Counted from the first letter of the stretch, positions 38,229 through 51,268 are shown. The stretch is 64,000 nucleotides of DNA from Nymphaea colorata (GCF_008831285.2 NC_045139.1:18954354-19018353), one strand, 5' to 3'. Notes: generated by a model from the sequence alone, not told the origin. Numbers and translations are program-made.

Positions 38229-40478
38229 CCATCAAATTGTAGCCGAATTGGTTGCTAAATTGTTTTGACCGTGTAACTTAGTGTGTATATCCACGACTGG
38301 TGGATTCTGTTAGGGAAGTATTGAAGAGGTTGTGGTGTTTGGAGGATTGATTCATGATGATCTCATGCTCATATTTCTAAGTGGTTGTGCTGTTGGGTTC
38401 TGACATCTGTTGGAGCTTCAGTTCATTCATGGTAGAGTTCGCATGGCCTGAAATGCAAACTGCAGGCTTCTTGCTCCATGAACATCTTCAGCGGGTCAGA
38501 GTTCTGATGGGTGCTGATTCACAGCCAAACTTGGCTTTTAGCAGAAGAATGCTGAAGCCAAACGAAGTTGTTGGGATGCTGATGGTTTATTAAGTTCTTG
38601 TATCCTAATGTGTTTTGACATCCTTCTCGGGAATTTATAATGTTTATTCATTTAATCACAGAACGTGACACTTTAGTTGTATGCTTCAGTCAACTTCTTG
38701 TTCTTCATAGAAAAATCTGTATTCTCGTACTTTTGATGTTATCTGAGATGAAAACTAATTAGGCCTCGGTCCATCAATCTTGTTCATGGTTTGCATGTTC
38801 TTTGTACTGGAGCAAGACGCCTTGCTGGTGTATCCGTTGGTTTGACCGAAATGCATGGTTTCATCTTGCATCAGTGGAAGTATTCTCTCTTAAAACATGT
38901 CTGCCACGGTGCCTTCGTTCTGAGATATCTCCATCTTGGATGCATTTTTAGAATTTGGAAGTCTCAAACTGAGATTTTCCTTTTTTTTTAAAAAAAGAAA
39001 AGAAAGAAAAAACTGCAAAGTTGCAAGCAAAGTTTTATGTTGCTAATAATGAACTACCGGCATATTCCTTGAAATATCACAACTGCAGCTGTGTATTAAT
39101 TTGCTGCTGCATTGATCTGATCAAATAATCTAAAAGCTCGCATCGTAAGGGCATCCATCATCTTCGAGATCCACCTTCTATGGTCGACGTTTTAATCGCG
39201 TCGCTGCGGTTCGGTTCGCCCGATATTATTTCGGATAACGTCTGCCCAACGGCCAGCTTTATTAATGTGTGGTTGCTAGCCCTCCTTTAACCGCCAGGAA
39301 CCTTTCATTTTTTCCTTCAATACATCTGTGAAGCCACCATTTCCATCTTCTACAATTAGCTACATCTCACCAGGATGAAATTGATCTCCTGTCATGGTTT
39401 TCAGAAACTGAAACAGCCGACATATCTTCAGGATCTGGTGCTCATTAAGCACTTGGCCAGCTTCCTTAAACAGAATCGTGCTTCCTTAAACAGAATCGTG
39501 CCCCGATGCCAAAGATAGGAATTACGTCCTGAATGAACAGTTACTTCTACAAGAATCCATCCACTATCCTGATTTCCAAAATAGGGTGAAAATACCAGTT
39601 CTTATCCAAAGCTGAATGGCCTCCGTAGCCTGGATCAGCTTATTCAAATTGATTCATTGGCAAAGTAATTCAATTCATGAAATGGTGCAAGAGGGACGTG
39701 TGTCATGTACTGTTTGTTTTTTTTTTTTTAATTTGACCATTTTTAAAGTCCTTATTTTCAGTTATTCTTTATCATTTTTGTTTCAGTCTAAAGGTATATA
39801 TGTATAATAGAATTCGCCGATTTCTCATTGATCTAGATGAACTGCTGAATCGACCGACTTTATCCAAATTTTTATAACGCTTGAGCAAGGGTTATTGTAA
39901 AACCTCTATGTCAAGTCTAAACTCTGTGTCTCTGCTGTCTGAGTTTCTCTGTGATGTTTCTTTTATAAGTGTTATTCAAGGATCACCGGTGTTTTTCTTT
40001 CGAGAGGCGATTCCATCAATGAAGAAGGACCCGGAGAAAGCATTGATACTGCTTGAATTAGATGGGACCAGCAGAGGATCAGGATGTCAGTTCAGTTGTA
40101 AAATAGAATCGGCAGATGATTGGACCTGCTTTCGGTATCTTCTAATTCTAATTAGAAGTAAATTAAACACAACATTCAAGAGGCATCAGTAAAGCAAACT
40201 CATTATTTTCTATCAAACATTTCTATTTATTTTTCTATTCGTGTCCAGCAGATGCCAACCAATGTTCAGACCAAAATCTCGGTCTGCAGAAAGGAATGAA
40301 ACATCCCTCCACGTTTTCCAGTCGTGCAAACAGTATGAAGGACTCCCCACCTTCATGACTTCCTCCTTCCCATAATCCCATTCATCACCACCATTCACTC
40401 GACATATCTAGGAAAAAAAACCGACAACCCAATTGGAAACAAGCAGCTGCAGTCCCTCCAGTGGAACTTGAAGAAGCA
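38229..40478. other. Intergenic region between the F-box/LRR and IQD genes
   Basis: The first few hundred bases after 38228 are probably the F-box 3' UTR. A perfect 20-base tandem duplication (CTTCCTTAAACAGAATCGTG) lies at 39461-39500. Short open frames at 38381-38593 and 39881-40192 have no recognisable family, so no gene is called. Confidence 0.55.
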
Positions 40479-41398
40479 ATGACAATCATTTACAGAAGAT
40501 GGATCCATGGTGTGAAGAGAAAACTGCTCAGGTTTCACAGAAGAAGACCGGACGGGTCACGGCTCAAGTCGAACGAAGACCAGGAGATTGTCCAGAGTCT
40601 AAGGACAGGAAAAGTAAAAGGAGTACTGGTGGGAGAGGAGGAGGAGGAGGAAGAATATGCGGATGTGAAGGAGATGAGATGGGCTTTGCAGCAGGCTGTG
40701 AACCTTCTGTCTCGTGAGGAAATGGCAGCCATCAAGATCCAAGCCTGCTTCAGGGGCCACTTGGTATCTCCGATTTATATCTTCTTGTTCACCAATTCAA
40801 TTTCTTTTTCTGCTAAGTAGTTATTCTACCCCGAATCAGCCACGCCTTGATTATGCAATAACCTATGCAATCACAGTTCCGAGTTTTCATTTTCAGGTCC
40901 TTTGTTCCTGAAAATCTGACTACATGGATGTGATCTCCAAGGTTCGGAATGTAGAAATCCATTACTTTTCTCTTTGTATCTATCAATAGAACTTTACGGT
41001 AGAAGATCAATAGAAGTGAGAGCATAGTTCCATTAGAACATCTGAAAAACATTTCAGGGAATGTAATTGCATAAACTTTTATGCAATTCTATTGCATCCC
41101 ATCTTCGTTTGGCAACAATTCCCATGCAATCTTTATGTTTATGAAGAGCAATGCAAAAGGCTGATTCATGTGGCGAATTGCTTCTCTATAACGAGTTTGC
41201 GATTTGCAGGCCAGGCGTGCATTTCGGGCTCTCAGGGGTCTGGTGAGACTACAGGCAGTGTTTCGAGGTTACCGGGTGAGGCAGCAAGCGCGGATTGCAC
41301 TGCGTTGCATGAACAGCTTGGCCAAGCTGCAGGTTCGGATCAGGAACAGGCAGCAGCTTACAGGACCCTCGAAGCCAACTGCAATTCTACCACCTTGA
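40479..41398 (+). CDS. Short IQ67-domain (IQD) calmodulin-binding protein
   Basis: Two exons, 40479-40763 and 41210-41398, joined by a phase-0 GT-AG intron, give 157 residues. The IQ67 domain spans about residues 83-143. IQ motif 1 is AAIKIQACFRGHL joined to ARRAFRAL across the splice site, motif 2 is LVRLQAVFRGYRVRQQA, and motif 3 is SLAKLQVRIRNRQ. The intron after the first GHL is the conserved intron position of the IQD family. A basic N-terminus (KRKLLRFHRRRP) and an acidic run of seven Glu (53-59) come first. The protein stops just after the domain (TGPSKPTAILPP), so it lacks the long C-terminal tail and DUF4005 of most IQDs and resembles the very short Arabidopsis IQD20. IQDs bind calmodulin and act as scaffolds at microtubules, plasma membrane or nucleus. 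ATG 40479 is the first ATG in frame. A longer splice form with more exons is possible but not seen. Confidence 0.9.
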
Positions 41399-41888
41399 TA
41401 TAGGCTCCTACAATGCCGCTCACTAATTCCATTCTGGATTCATTTAATTTATTTCTAATAGTTCTTACGAAAGCTTTCACTAATGGCAGCCCCTTTCTCT
41501 TTCTTGCCCTGTGTCGAGAGAATATTAACTAAGGATGTGTGTGATTCTGTGGGGATTTAACATTGCAAGAAGTGTACACGAAATACACCTCGTCACAATA
41601 ACTGAATCTCTCTCGCGCTCTCTATTGAGGAAATTGTACATGAAATACACTTCTTTACAATAACAGATTGTGAATCTTCTCTCTTTCTCTTCCGTTATAT
41701 ATATATAGTCACTAATGAAGGCCTCTTATCCATAGTGATGGATGGATTATCACTTTTTTCTCATTGTTTTTTCTTAATCATCCATCACAATATATCATAT
41801 AGCCCTCATAAGTAACCAGGATACTTTTAGATAACCAAAGTTACCATTCAATATCTTTTTTTCTTTCTTTCTCTCGCTCGCTATATGT

Positions 41889-43440
41889 TCATTACAAAAA
41901 AAAGATGGATTCACTGACGCTTGAGAAAAAGAGATATCAATGAAAGGCTACTGTTGCCAATGTCGGTGAAGATTGATTTTTACTGATGCCTGGAACACGA
42001 CGGTGGTTAAAGTAGCTTGTCCCTATGCGTGTTGTTAGGATGTCGTTGAAGTTGACTTTCTTCGGACATTAGGTGCGCCAACATCGCTAAACATGTTACT
42101 TTTTACCAACGTTCGAAACAAAATGTCGGTGAAAAGTAGTCTTGCCACTAGAAAGTTGTTGAAGTTGAGCTTTTACTGACATCCTACTTGAAAACATTGC
42201 TATACATATTACTTTTTTCTATTTGGCATGGGTTGATAAAAAAAAGTTTGTTTTACCATCAGGTGGTCATGCTCGCGCTGGTGTAATTGTTTTCCAACAA
42301 AAAATTACCGACGTCTGCATGTGTGCCGCTAAAGTTGCTTTCACCAACACGCATCGAACATTGGTAAAAGTTACCAGTCAAATTTTACTGATGTTTTTAG
42401 GTATGGTCTTTACTAGTGCCTCCCACGCATCGGTAAAGGATTTCCCGACTTTATAGCTTCGTTTGAGCCCTTCTTCTCCTTTCTTCTTATTTCATCTTTT
42501 CTTTTCTCCTCACTTTTCTTCCCATTGCATTTACTGAAGTTTTTGGGTGATTCCAAGTGTTCTTCATCAATTTTTGACATCTAAATGATAGAAATGTAGG
42601 TTGCTCGAACTTAATGTTAAGTTTTTTTTTTTTATTTGTGAACGATTTTATGTTATGATATTGTTCCAGGGTAATGGTTTTAGCTTTTTTGCTTCCAGTT
42701 CTAAGGTAATGATTTTAGGCATTCCACAAATAATTGTTCATCCAATCAGTTGCAAATGTCTTTTCCTTAATCTTTGCATGATTAAAAACCAATTAACAAA
42801 TATGATCTATGGGGTCGGACGCTTGTTAACAAAGATCAGCCTTTGGGTGGTCAAAAGGCCCAAAACCATCTGCATAACAAAGTCTGCTGATTCATTTGCT
42901 TATGGTCTACATTTTATGTCATCTTTAACTATGATTATGAGATGCAGATGAATATGCTAAATGTTGCACTTTTTAATCAATTGCTGATTTAGTATGCTGC
43001 ATATTGTTGCATTCAGCCAATCAAGTATAAGCTGATATTATTAATTTACCACTTAGGGTTGTGACTGTTTGAGGTATATCAAGTTTTACCAATTTAGGTG
43101 TGGGTGTGGAGACTATCGAGAATTGTGTCCACTTGCATGAGGAAGATTTTCAATTTTCTTTGGAAGCATCAAGATTAGAAGACAGGAGTAGCTGGAGTTA
43201 GGGATTCATAGATTACGAAAAAAAAATTAACAAATCTTTACCGACGCATGAAATTGCACCGATAATTATATTCGACACTCGTCACGTGTCGGTAAAAGTA
43301 TTATTACCGATGTTCAAGGACAACAATAATAGCTTTCTTTACTTACGCACATGACGCTTCGGTGCAGAACTTTACAGCGACGTGTGCGTTGAAATGTCGC
43401 TAATAGTTTTCATCGATATTTTCTTCATCGTCGACCGCTT
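41889..43440. mobile_element. CACTA (En/Spm)-like non-autonomous relic
   Basis: The left end has TTCATTACAAAAAAAA, close to the CACTACAA-type CACTA terminus. Both flanks carry clustered subterminal motifs in both orientations: GTCGGTGAAG (41962), GTCGTTGAAG (42043), GTCGGTGAAA (42124), TTACCGACGTC (42305), TCGGTAAAGG (42430), TTACCGACGC (43239), TCGGTAAAAG (43290) and TTACCGATG (43304). Dense short subterminal repeats are typical of CACTA elements. The roughly 0.8-kb centre has no transposase frame. The right terminus and the 3-bp target duplication were not found. Confidence 0.45.
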
Positions 43441-43526
43441 AACACATGTTGCCATGTTTTACTGATGTTTTACAACAATCCGTAAATCTTCGATGTTTTG
43501 TTATGTATGTACATGTGGATATATGT

Positions 43527-43528
<2 letters not shown>

Positions 43529-43573
<45 letters not shown>

Positions 43574-43581
43574 AGAGAGAG
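43529..43581. repeat. (GA)n microsatellite
   Basis: About 20 GA units are followed by a single interruption and six more. Arg-Glu or Ser-Leu repeat peptides read here are artefacts. Confidence 0.95.
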
Positions 43582-43780
43582 AAACAAAGGGAGGGAGAGA
43601 TAAGCGGAATGATACAACAAAGACAGACAATGCACTTTAGATTTTTGTTGAGTAGGAAAGCCATGGACATGTCTGCCACATTCAAGCTTGGGATGAGGAC
43701 TCAATTTTATGAAATGCGACCTCCACTAAAACATTTAGAACAGGTCCCTGCCCTTACATGAATAAATAAATGCACAAACA

Positions 43781-43820
<40 letters not shown>
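43781..43820. repeat. (ATG)n microsatellite
   Basis: About 13 perfect ATG units occur. Poly-Met and poly-Ile readings are artefacts of the repeat. Confidence 0.95.
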
Positions 43821-43822
<2 letters not shown>

Positions 43823-45162
43823 CGCATGTCAAAAATAACATACATGCATGTCATCAACAATCTATCACAGCCCCAAAGCGCGCCAAAAAGATACAAACCA
43901 GACCACATTGCGGTACCGCATGGGTCCGACGGACACATGACTCTGGACCCCACGGACATGACGGAATCCAAACACCGCTTGAACTCCTCTTTTTTGGGTG
44001 GGTAGAAGGGTATTTCATGCTACCGTCAAAAATATCTCAAGCTTCCATGCAACCTTTTGTCTCTTTAGGATACAAGGCCTGTTTTTTGTGAAACAGCTAA
44101 CTTTCATCTCTCATTTGTGTTCAATGCTCTCAAATCCGATATGAAGACTCTCGGATCTTGAAAATGTTTGGGTCCGAATCAAATCGGGCCCACCCTTTTT
44201 TTCTTATCTGGATTATTATCTTTTTTCGTCCCACATAGAATGCCCCTCGAGATCCATGGACTTGAAACCTTCTTATTCTGGACTATTATCTACAGTGGTT
44301 GAATAAGGATCGCCACCGGCCTCTAATAATGGACGAACGGAAATTTCGAAGATCTCTCAACTTGAGAAAAAGGTTTAACTCGTCCAGGCTTCGACTGACT
44401 TGCGCAAGTGGTGACGCGCATGAAACGCCAAGTGCATGTGCGTCTGTGACAATTCGGCTGCCAACTTACCTACCTTTTCAAGGCGATGCCGGCAATGCTC
44501 ATCACCGGACAAAGAGTCGAAGCTCCCCGGTTTTTCTTGTCTCTGGGGTCTAGCGCTGCGTTAGTTTATTGCACAAACAAGTGAATGGTCTTCTATTAGT
44601 AACCGGTGCGACTACCATCTTTTAGTTTAAAATTTCAAAAAGAAAAAAATTTCTCTATTACATCATAGTTATAGTTAGAGTCACAAATGGATTGGCTTTG
44701 AGACAATAAAATGCAGCAGAGGTCGGATCAGAAACAAAGAAACAACTTCTCTATGCAAGTTATAAATTGGAAAAATCATCAAATGGGTTAGGAGATAGCT
44801 CTTATTGTAGTCATGCACATCATAATCTAACTTGTCATAAAATATTGAAAATTTTATGCAACAAATAATGACAAGATCTTGGTCATAGACATTGACTATA
44901 GGGGCGCGCACCGACAGCGCGACAGGTGGACCTCGGAAGGCTTCTATTGGTGGAGGCGGGAGCCGGGTCCACCTCATCCAAGGTTGCAGGCCAATGACAA
45001 ACTATGTTTCTCCTTGACTTGGCTAAATAACAGCTACATATGTTGAATAAATAAAGGCAAGCAAGGTGCGCTCATGTAACCCAATTTGAAGAGGTAATTT
45101 AGAGGCAAAATCTTCCATAAATCCAAAAAGCCCACCTCACAAAATTTTGGTAGGGTCTCATC

Positions 45163-45345
45163 CAGTGGCGAAGCCACTTATAAACTGGTGTGGGCAGTTG
45201 CCCACACCAATTTCTTAATTTTCTTTCATTTTTTATTTTAAGATCATTTAATATTTACTTTTTTGTTATACATGTAGGTGCCCCTTCAGGTATGAAAACC
45301 TGTGAGTTAGAGCCCCTTTAAAAAAAGAAATTCGCTCCGCCACTG
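45163..45345. mobile_element. hAT-like MITE with 8-bp target duplication
   Basis: The 183-bp element starts CAGTGGCGAAGC and ends, read in reverse, CAGTGGCGGAGC: terminal inverted repeats with 11 of 12 matches. It is flanked by GTCTCATC (45155-45162) and GTCTCACC (45346-45353), a 7-of-8 duplication. An 8-bp duplication and a CAGTG start fit the hAT superfamily. The interior is AT-rich and non-coding. Related ends occur at 17394-17409, 46209, 48730 and 49614-49627. Confidence 0.75.
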
Positions 45346-47409
45346 GTCTCACCCTCTCAATCTTAGGATCCCAAGGGCTTTGGGGACTAGCATGCTCGAG
45401 ATTTGCGTTTGGGGCCGTGGGCAATCTGCCAGAGGTCATGACCCATCTCCTTCGGATTTAACAAAAAAAAAAAAACAAATTAAAAAAAAATAGTTTAATC
45501 TATGTTATTTCAGCCCCTATTAAAATTTAAAATGATATTTCGACCCACGTGACAAAAAATTCCTAGCTCCACCCCTAACCGTGTGAATATAAAGCAAAGT
45601 GTGAAGCATCATAATTTTAGGGCAGCTGAAGGCAAAATCACGGCATGTATGATTGTATCAAGAAATGCAGTTTAAATGTGGCCTCTAAATGAAAATTTTT
45701 AAAGTAAAACAAGAAGCAATGAATTTATTTTATGTTGACGGTTGTGTTGATGTCATAACTAGCTGGCTTGCAAGAGTAGAACAAAGGTGATTGGCATTGA
45801 ATGCGAAAATGCATGAAGAATGATGTGGACTTTATTATCGCTTGGTGGATAACGATAATCACATGTGGCTTTTGGCCCCTACTTAGGGCCTCTTCTGGAA
45901 GTCATGCATGTCGGGGGACCGACACGTGGCATTGAAAGAGTGGACGTTTTATTTTGAAATTCAAAATTGGTTTTCTCAAAAATGAAAATACCATTTATAG
46001 TTTTGGAAAATTTTTTATTTGACCCTAGTAAGAAATCTGAAATGCATTGTTTTGCCGATATTATCCTGTAATTAAAAATTTCTAGCTTTGCCCTTAAGGT
46101 TTAACATGTCACATGTATTCTACTCTTTTCATTGTCCCAACATTGGAAACATGCAAACGCTGGACATGTGAGCATGTTTTTTTTTTTTGTGTCACGCAAA
46201 CAGAACGGAGTGGCGGAGCCAAAAATTTCTGACTAAGTGGCACTAACATTTCAATTATGAAATTATGAATTTTAGGGTGCAACAAATATGCAAATGAGCA
46301 AGCCCACATGCGCCTCCACTGGATAGAACATCCTGTTTTTCCGCGTCCCACAAACAGCAGATCCAGCCTGCTGATCTTGAGACAAAAAAATCATAAGTTT
46401 GTTGACTTTTTATCTTTCAAACACAAAAGTGTCTATGCAGTTGTTTGCCATATAAATGTGCATGTTCCGTATGCTAGCATGCATGCTTGAAAATATATTT
46501 TTTTATTGGAAAAAGCTTTTGGGCCATTGCTACTAGCTCTTATCCAAAATGTTTGTGGACTTCCACTTAGAAAACAAACTCCATAAGAAAACAAAAAAGA
46601 GAGGGCCAAGAAAGAAGAGTAAAAAGAAGAAGAAAGGAGTTGTCAAAGAAGATCACGACGATCCCGTGGCCCACTGCTTAGGTCCATTGGCAAGACCAAG
46701 TAGGAGAGCAGTTTGTTTATTATATGTTAGTGTTTATCGCACAGTTAAAAATTTTTTATGAAGAAGACCTAATTATGGTTTCAAAATTTAGATAGGAGTC
46801 AAAATATAATTTTTTAAAATTTTTATATAGGATAAATAATTTTTTTATTTTTTACATGTAAATTTTAAAAATAAAATTGAAGAGGCCCTTGTCGGCCCCT
46901 CCTTGGCTCTACCCCTAGTGCTTTCCAACCATTTTACAATATACTCATCTACTTAAGTTTTATTATTTACTATATACGGCTTAAGTCATATACCGTACAT
47001 TCGCACATTCCATTGTAGCCCATGGGGTTCAAGTCAGACCTTCCAACGCTCCTCAACAGGCAGAAACTCCTTTCATATATTTAAAAAAAAAATATTACAA
47101 GAAAGTGACTACATAAACAGAATATCACGAGGGCACTGCCTTCTTTTTCAAAAATTACTAAAAACCGTTTCGATAGTTTGTCTGGGTTCATACAAACCTC
47201 TTATATAGAAATAAAGAACAAAAAGTGTGTATATAGGTATATACATATAATTGATTATGCCTTTCAATTAACTTAAGATTAAACCCTAACTGTTGCAAAT
47301 CAAAAAACAAATGTCAAAGTCATCTTTAGCTTATTCCTTATCACAACGTTTAGAATATGACGGGGTTAAAAAATTCTATCAACCACCACATAAAAGGTCT
47401 TGAAGCATG

Positions 47410-47436
47410 CTCTCTGGGTTCTCTGAACCCAGAGAG
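47410..47436. repeat. Perfect 12-bp inverted repeat with 3-base loop
   Basis: CTCTCTGGGTTC is followed by TCT and then GAACCCAGAGAG. All 12 pairs are Watson-Crick. No T run follows and no gene is nearby, so a terminator or riboregulator role is not supported. Confidence 0.9.
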
Positions 47437-49599
47437 AAAGTGATACTATGAATTAAACTATAGCGGAACAATAAAAGATGATATTGTTCTTGACATGATC
47501 GGATACATCGATACTAATTGACAGGCTAAACCTCAGCACAACGTTTCCTCTTGCCTCTTTCGTAACTCATTTAGCGCGCCTGAAAACGAAAGACCAACCA
47601 TAACTTGATTTTAAAACAATAGCCTCCTCAATTTAATCCCTGATTACAATTTATTATTATTGGGCACTTTTAATTTGCCAAAAAAATAATATGAAAGCTA
47701 CCTATAAAATTCAAATTAGTACGAAGATGTAGCTAAAACATGTTATTAATGTTTTTATTTCACGCATTTCTTTATGATTAAAGGTCTAAATAGCAAAAAT
47801 AATCACATGGGTATATCCACAACTATTCGAAGACTAAAGAATGACAGCAACTTTTAGAAGTATAATCAATAAATTAGTGGATTTTCTCTATCTTTTTGTA
47901 TAAAAGATCAAATCCGTACACAACTAAGGCGTCGTTTTTATTCTTTTTTAATTAGAAGTCAAATCAATAAATCGAGGGATTTACTCTACATTACATTTTT
48001 CAATTTTAATTTCAAGCACCTTTAATCCATAGAAGCCCAAAGTGCAAAACAATCACGTGGCTTAAATATCATAGCCACTAAAAGTCCAAAGATGAAAACA
48101 ATGGGTGTGAAAATAATGCTTCTTTGTGTAAAGTTATGTACATTTGTCAACCTCTTGTTGCATCAATTTTCCCTTTTTCCTTCATACAGCTAATAGTTAT
48201 CAAACTTATGACATCTTTCAACTTGTATATGCTCCATTTCACTTATGTGTGTTTGTTTTTTCGCAGATCTAAGATCCATGGTGATCGTACATCCCTAGGA
48301 TATCAAATCCATGGATTTAAGATCCGATCACCGTCCCATCCAACTTTAAATCCATGGTTGTTAACCTCTAAGGTGGATTTAAGACCGACGTTCAGAGATC
48401 CTCAGTTTGTTTAAACTGAAGATCTTAAGAAGCACGTCTTTTAATGCAGTCTCGGATCTAAGATATGAGGCTAACAAACGCAACCTTATTGTTTTCTTAT
48501 TCCTAGTTATAACTTGATGTCTCTTATTATTCATGAACAATTGTTTTGGGCCAAAGCAAGGATGGAAAAAATTATAATCTAGCTAGGTAAGGTAACCCTT
48601 GCCAAAATATTTCACATAGACACATTTAAAAAAAAAAAAGGCTTATCTTCAATTGAAATTTTATGCCTACCTGCTCTTCTAAACATGGTTCTTTGGCTTT
48701 GTGACAGGCCAAAAAATGTAGAGCCTTTGAGTGGCGAAGCCAGAAATTTCCAAGTGAGGGCGGACCCTTCAAAATTCAATGGTTGATAAGCAAATGGCAA
48801 GTTAATGGCTATATGCCTTTAGTATATGGATAAGTAAAATCTTATATATACATGTGTGCAATTGCCCACACAAACCCACATATGCCTCTTTAGAGCCTTC
48901 ATTCAGTAGAGCTATGAGATGCCCTTGTGCTTGCCCTAAATTCAAGCAAACCCACAGGCATTTTTAATGCTGACCCATATCAGTTTACTATCATATGAAT
49001 CTACCCCAAAAAATAGGTTCAATTCATAGAATACTGGAATACACTAATATATTGTTTGATGAATCTACCCTATTTTTTGTGCAAATTCATGGCTGTGGTC
49101 AAATGGCCCCAAAAGTATAAATTATTAAACATACATAGGAGAGTGTTTAAGTGGTAGCTGGGGTAATCACTGAACATGCTTGTGCCCTTGATGTTCTATG
49201 CAAGTTTCATGAATCTGCTTTGAAGTTTGAGACGGATTCATAAAACACTGTAATATGTATCTATCCAAAATTTTAAGTCAAATTCATGAAACAAATGGAT
49301 CATGAATGAGGTCGCACCTCGCCTGCCTTTTTTTTTGTTCATCGTTAAATGGGACAAAAACATGTTAATGTTGTAATCAACAGGTGGCACCCTCGGCTGC
49401 CAAACCGTGTGGGCTCTGGTCTGACTCAGGAAACCTCTCCCGTTCGCCCCATTAACAGGGCCAGAATTTGTTCCTGGTGGGGGCACTCATTCAAAACATT
49501 TAATTTCTTTGGAGCACTTTTATGTATAACAATCAAATATGTCAAAACATTAACATATATATTAAACTAATTTCGTGAGGCTGATGCTGGCAGCTGCCC

Positions 49600-49627
49600 A
49601 CACCAGCCACCATCTGGCTCCGCCACT
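49600..49627 (-). mobile_element. End fragment of the hAT-like MITE family
   Basis: Read in reverse from 49627: AGTGGCGGAGCCAGATGGTG, then GCTGGTGTGGGCAGCTGCC. This matches the CAGTGGCGAAGCCA...GGTGTGGGCAGTTGCCCACACC start of the element at 45163. The other end is not securely located; ACAGGGCCAGAATTTG near 49455 is a candidate. Confidence 0.55.
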
Positions 49628-49934
49628 AACTGGCCCCATGTTACGCCGCACAACTACCAAAGGCCACAACCTGACGCGGAGGCAACTATCTGTGTCTCGA
49701 CAATCTTTGGGTTCATTTTCCCGAACATATCAACCATAGACATGGAGAGCAACATGTCACGAGGACCCATTTTCGATTAATAAAATTTATCATCGGACCG
49801 ATAATTTGTCTCATTGTAAGTATTTTTATCACCAGAAATTGTCTCCTCCTAGTGCTGTTTGTACATTAGGCATGTTTGGGAACGATGAATAAGATCTCAG
49901 AGAGTTTTTTGTTTTGAATAGGAAGATTTGCTTG

Positions 49935-50110
49935 AAAGGGCGAAGAGGAATCAAGCTTGTACTTAAGGGGTTTAAGGTTCTAATCCCATAGTTGCAGTCA
50001 TCTTTTGGTATATTACTCCTTTGACTTCGAAATTGAAGGACATATTATAAGTCTACCCAAACCCCGAAGCAAATCAAAATATAAAAGTGATGTCTATGTT
50101 GAATCAAACT
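49935..50110 (+). mobile_element. SINE-like element, copy C
   Basis: AAGGTTCTAATCCC (about 49975-49986) resembles a pol III B box with one change from GTTCGAATC. Downstream, AAGTCTACCCAAACCCCGAA, AATCAAAATATAAAAGTG and a GTATATTACT-like stretch match the bodies of the copies near 9.3 and 16.7 kb. Limits are approximate. Confidence 0.45.
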
Positions 50111-50236
50111 TTTCTATTTCTATGAGAGTTCATAACTTTCTGTGATATGAAAATCACATTCATATTTTCTTAAAAAAGAAGTGAAAAATAAATATAAAAA
50201 AATGTGCCAAGCAAGCCAATTAATAACAAAAAGTTG

Positions 50237-50265
50237 ACTCTCTCTCTCTCTCTCTCTTTCTCTCT

Positions 50266-50300
<35 letters not shown>
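50237..50300. repeat. Compound (CT)n-(TA)n microsatellite
   Basis: A CT run with one interruption (50237-50266) is followed by about 16 TA units (50269-50300). Confidence 0.95.
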
Positions 50301-50302
<2 letters not shown>

Positions 50303-51264
50303 AGAGTCAATAGCTTTTGAATAATAAAGTACCAATATGTTTTTTTAAATACAAAGATAAGGAGATGTGTGGAGAGTTGATCGTATACATATTGATAACA
50401 TGAGTTGTGTGGATTCTGTAGGAGTACCAATGTAGTACAAATGATATGTTTAAATAAAGAGACTTTAGCTTCTTTTTTTTTTTATTGAGGTGAAATAAAA
50501 AAATATATTGTTGTTATATCTTTTTATCGTCACAGATAAAATGACATAACAAATGAACGGATAACGGGTCAATTCTACCTTAGGTTAAAAAAAAAATACT
50601 ATTACATATTAAATGGGAAAAGGTTCAATATGTATGCAAAGCAATTAAAAAATGCAACTTGTGTTTCCTCAACTTGGGACCACCATTTACAGAAAACAAT
50701 GTGACTTACCAACTATTTGCTAAAAGCCGCCTCTAAGGAATTTGTTTCGGGTGTTTAATTTTTTCAAAATTCAGATTAGTACCAGAACGAACGGGGTTGA
50801 GATAAGTAGTAGCATTTGAGTTGGTATTGAGAGAGGAAGTCGTCGGGGAGCCCGTGGGGTGACGCAGATAGGGAGAATGCGGTGGTCCGCTGCCTGCCGG
50901 CGACTTTCGCGTGCCAACGCTGTTGATTCCTCGCATAATTCTCTCCTTCCTCATTTAATGAGACGCGGCAGTTGGCAGCCTTCTCCCCCATTTTTTTACC
51001 TTATCTCTTCCCCTCAACCCGCCTCCGCCGCCGCTTCCGCCGCCGCCTCCGCCTCCGCCTCCCTGCACGTAATGCTCTTCCACTCCCTTCTTTCTCTCTC
51101 TCTCTCTCTCTCTTTATGCCAAAAGCTATCCAGCTTAGCCGGTGCTGCTTTCTTTTTGATATGGAGAGAAGTTGGATCGATCAGTCGACGGATCTTGTTT
51201 ATAAACATATTAGGATGAACAATAAACATATTAGGATGTTCGCATTTTCTTTAAAACATTTGTT

Positions 51265-51268
<4 letters not shown>

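Noticed and set aside
43498-43761. Arg-Glu repeat peptide
   Set aside because: It is translation of a GA microsatellite.
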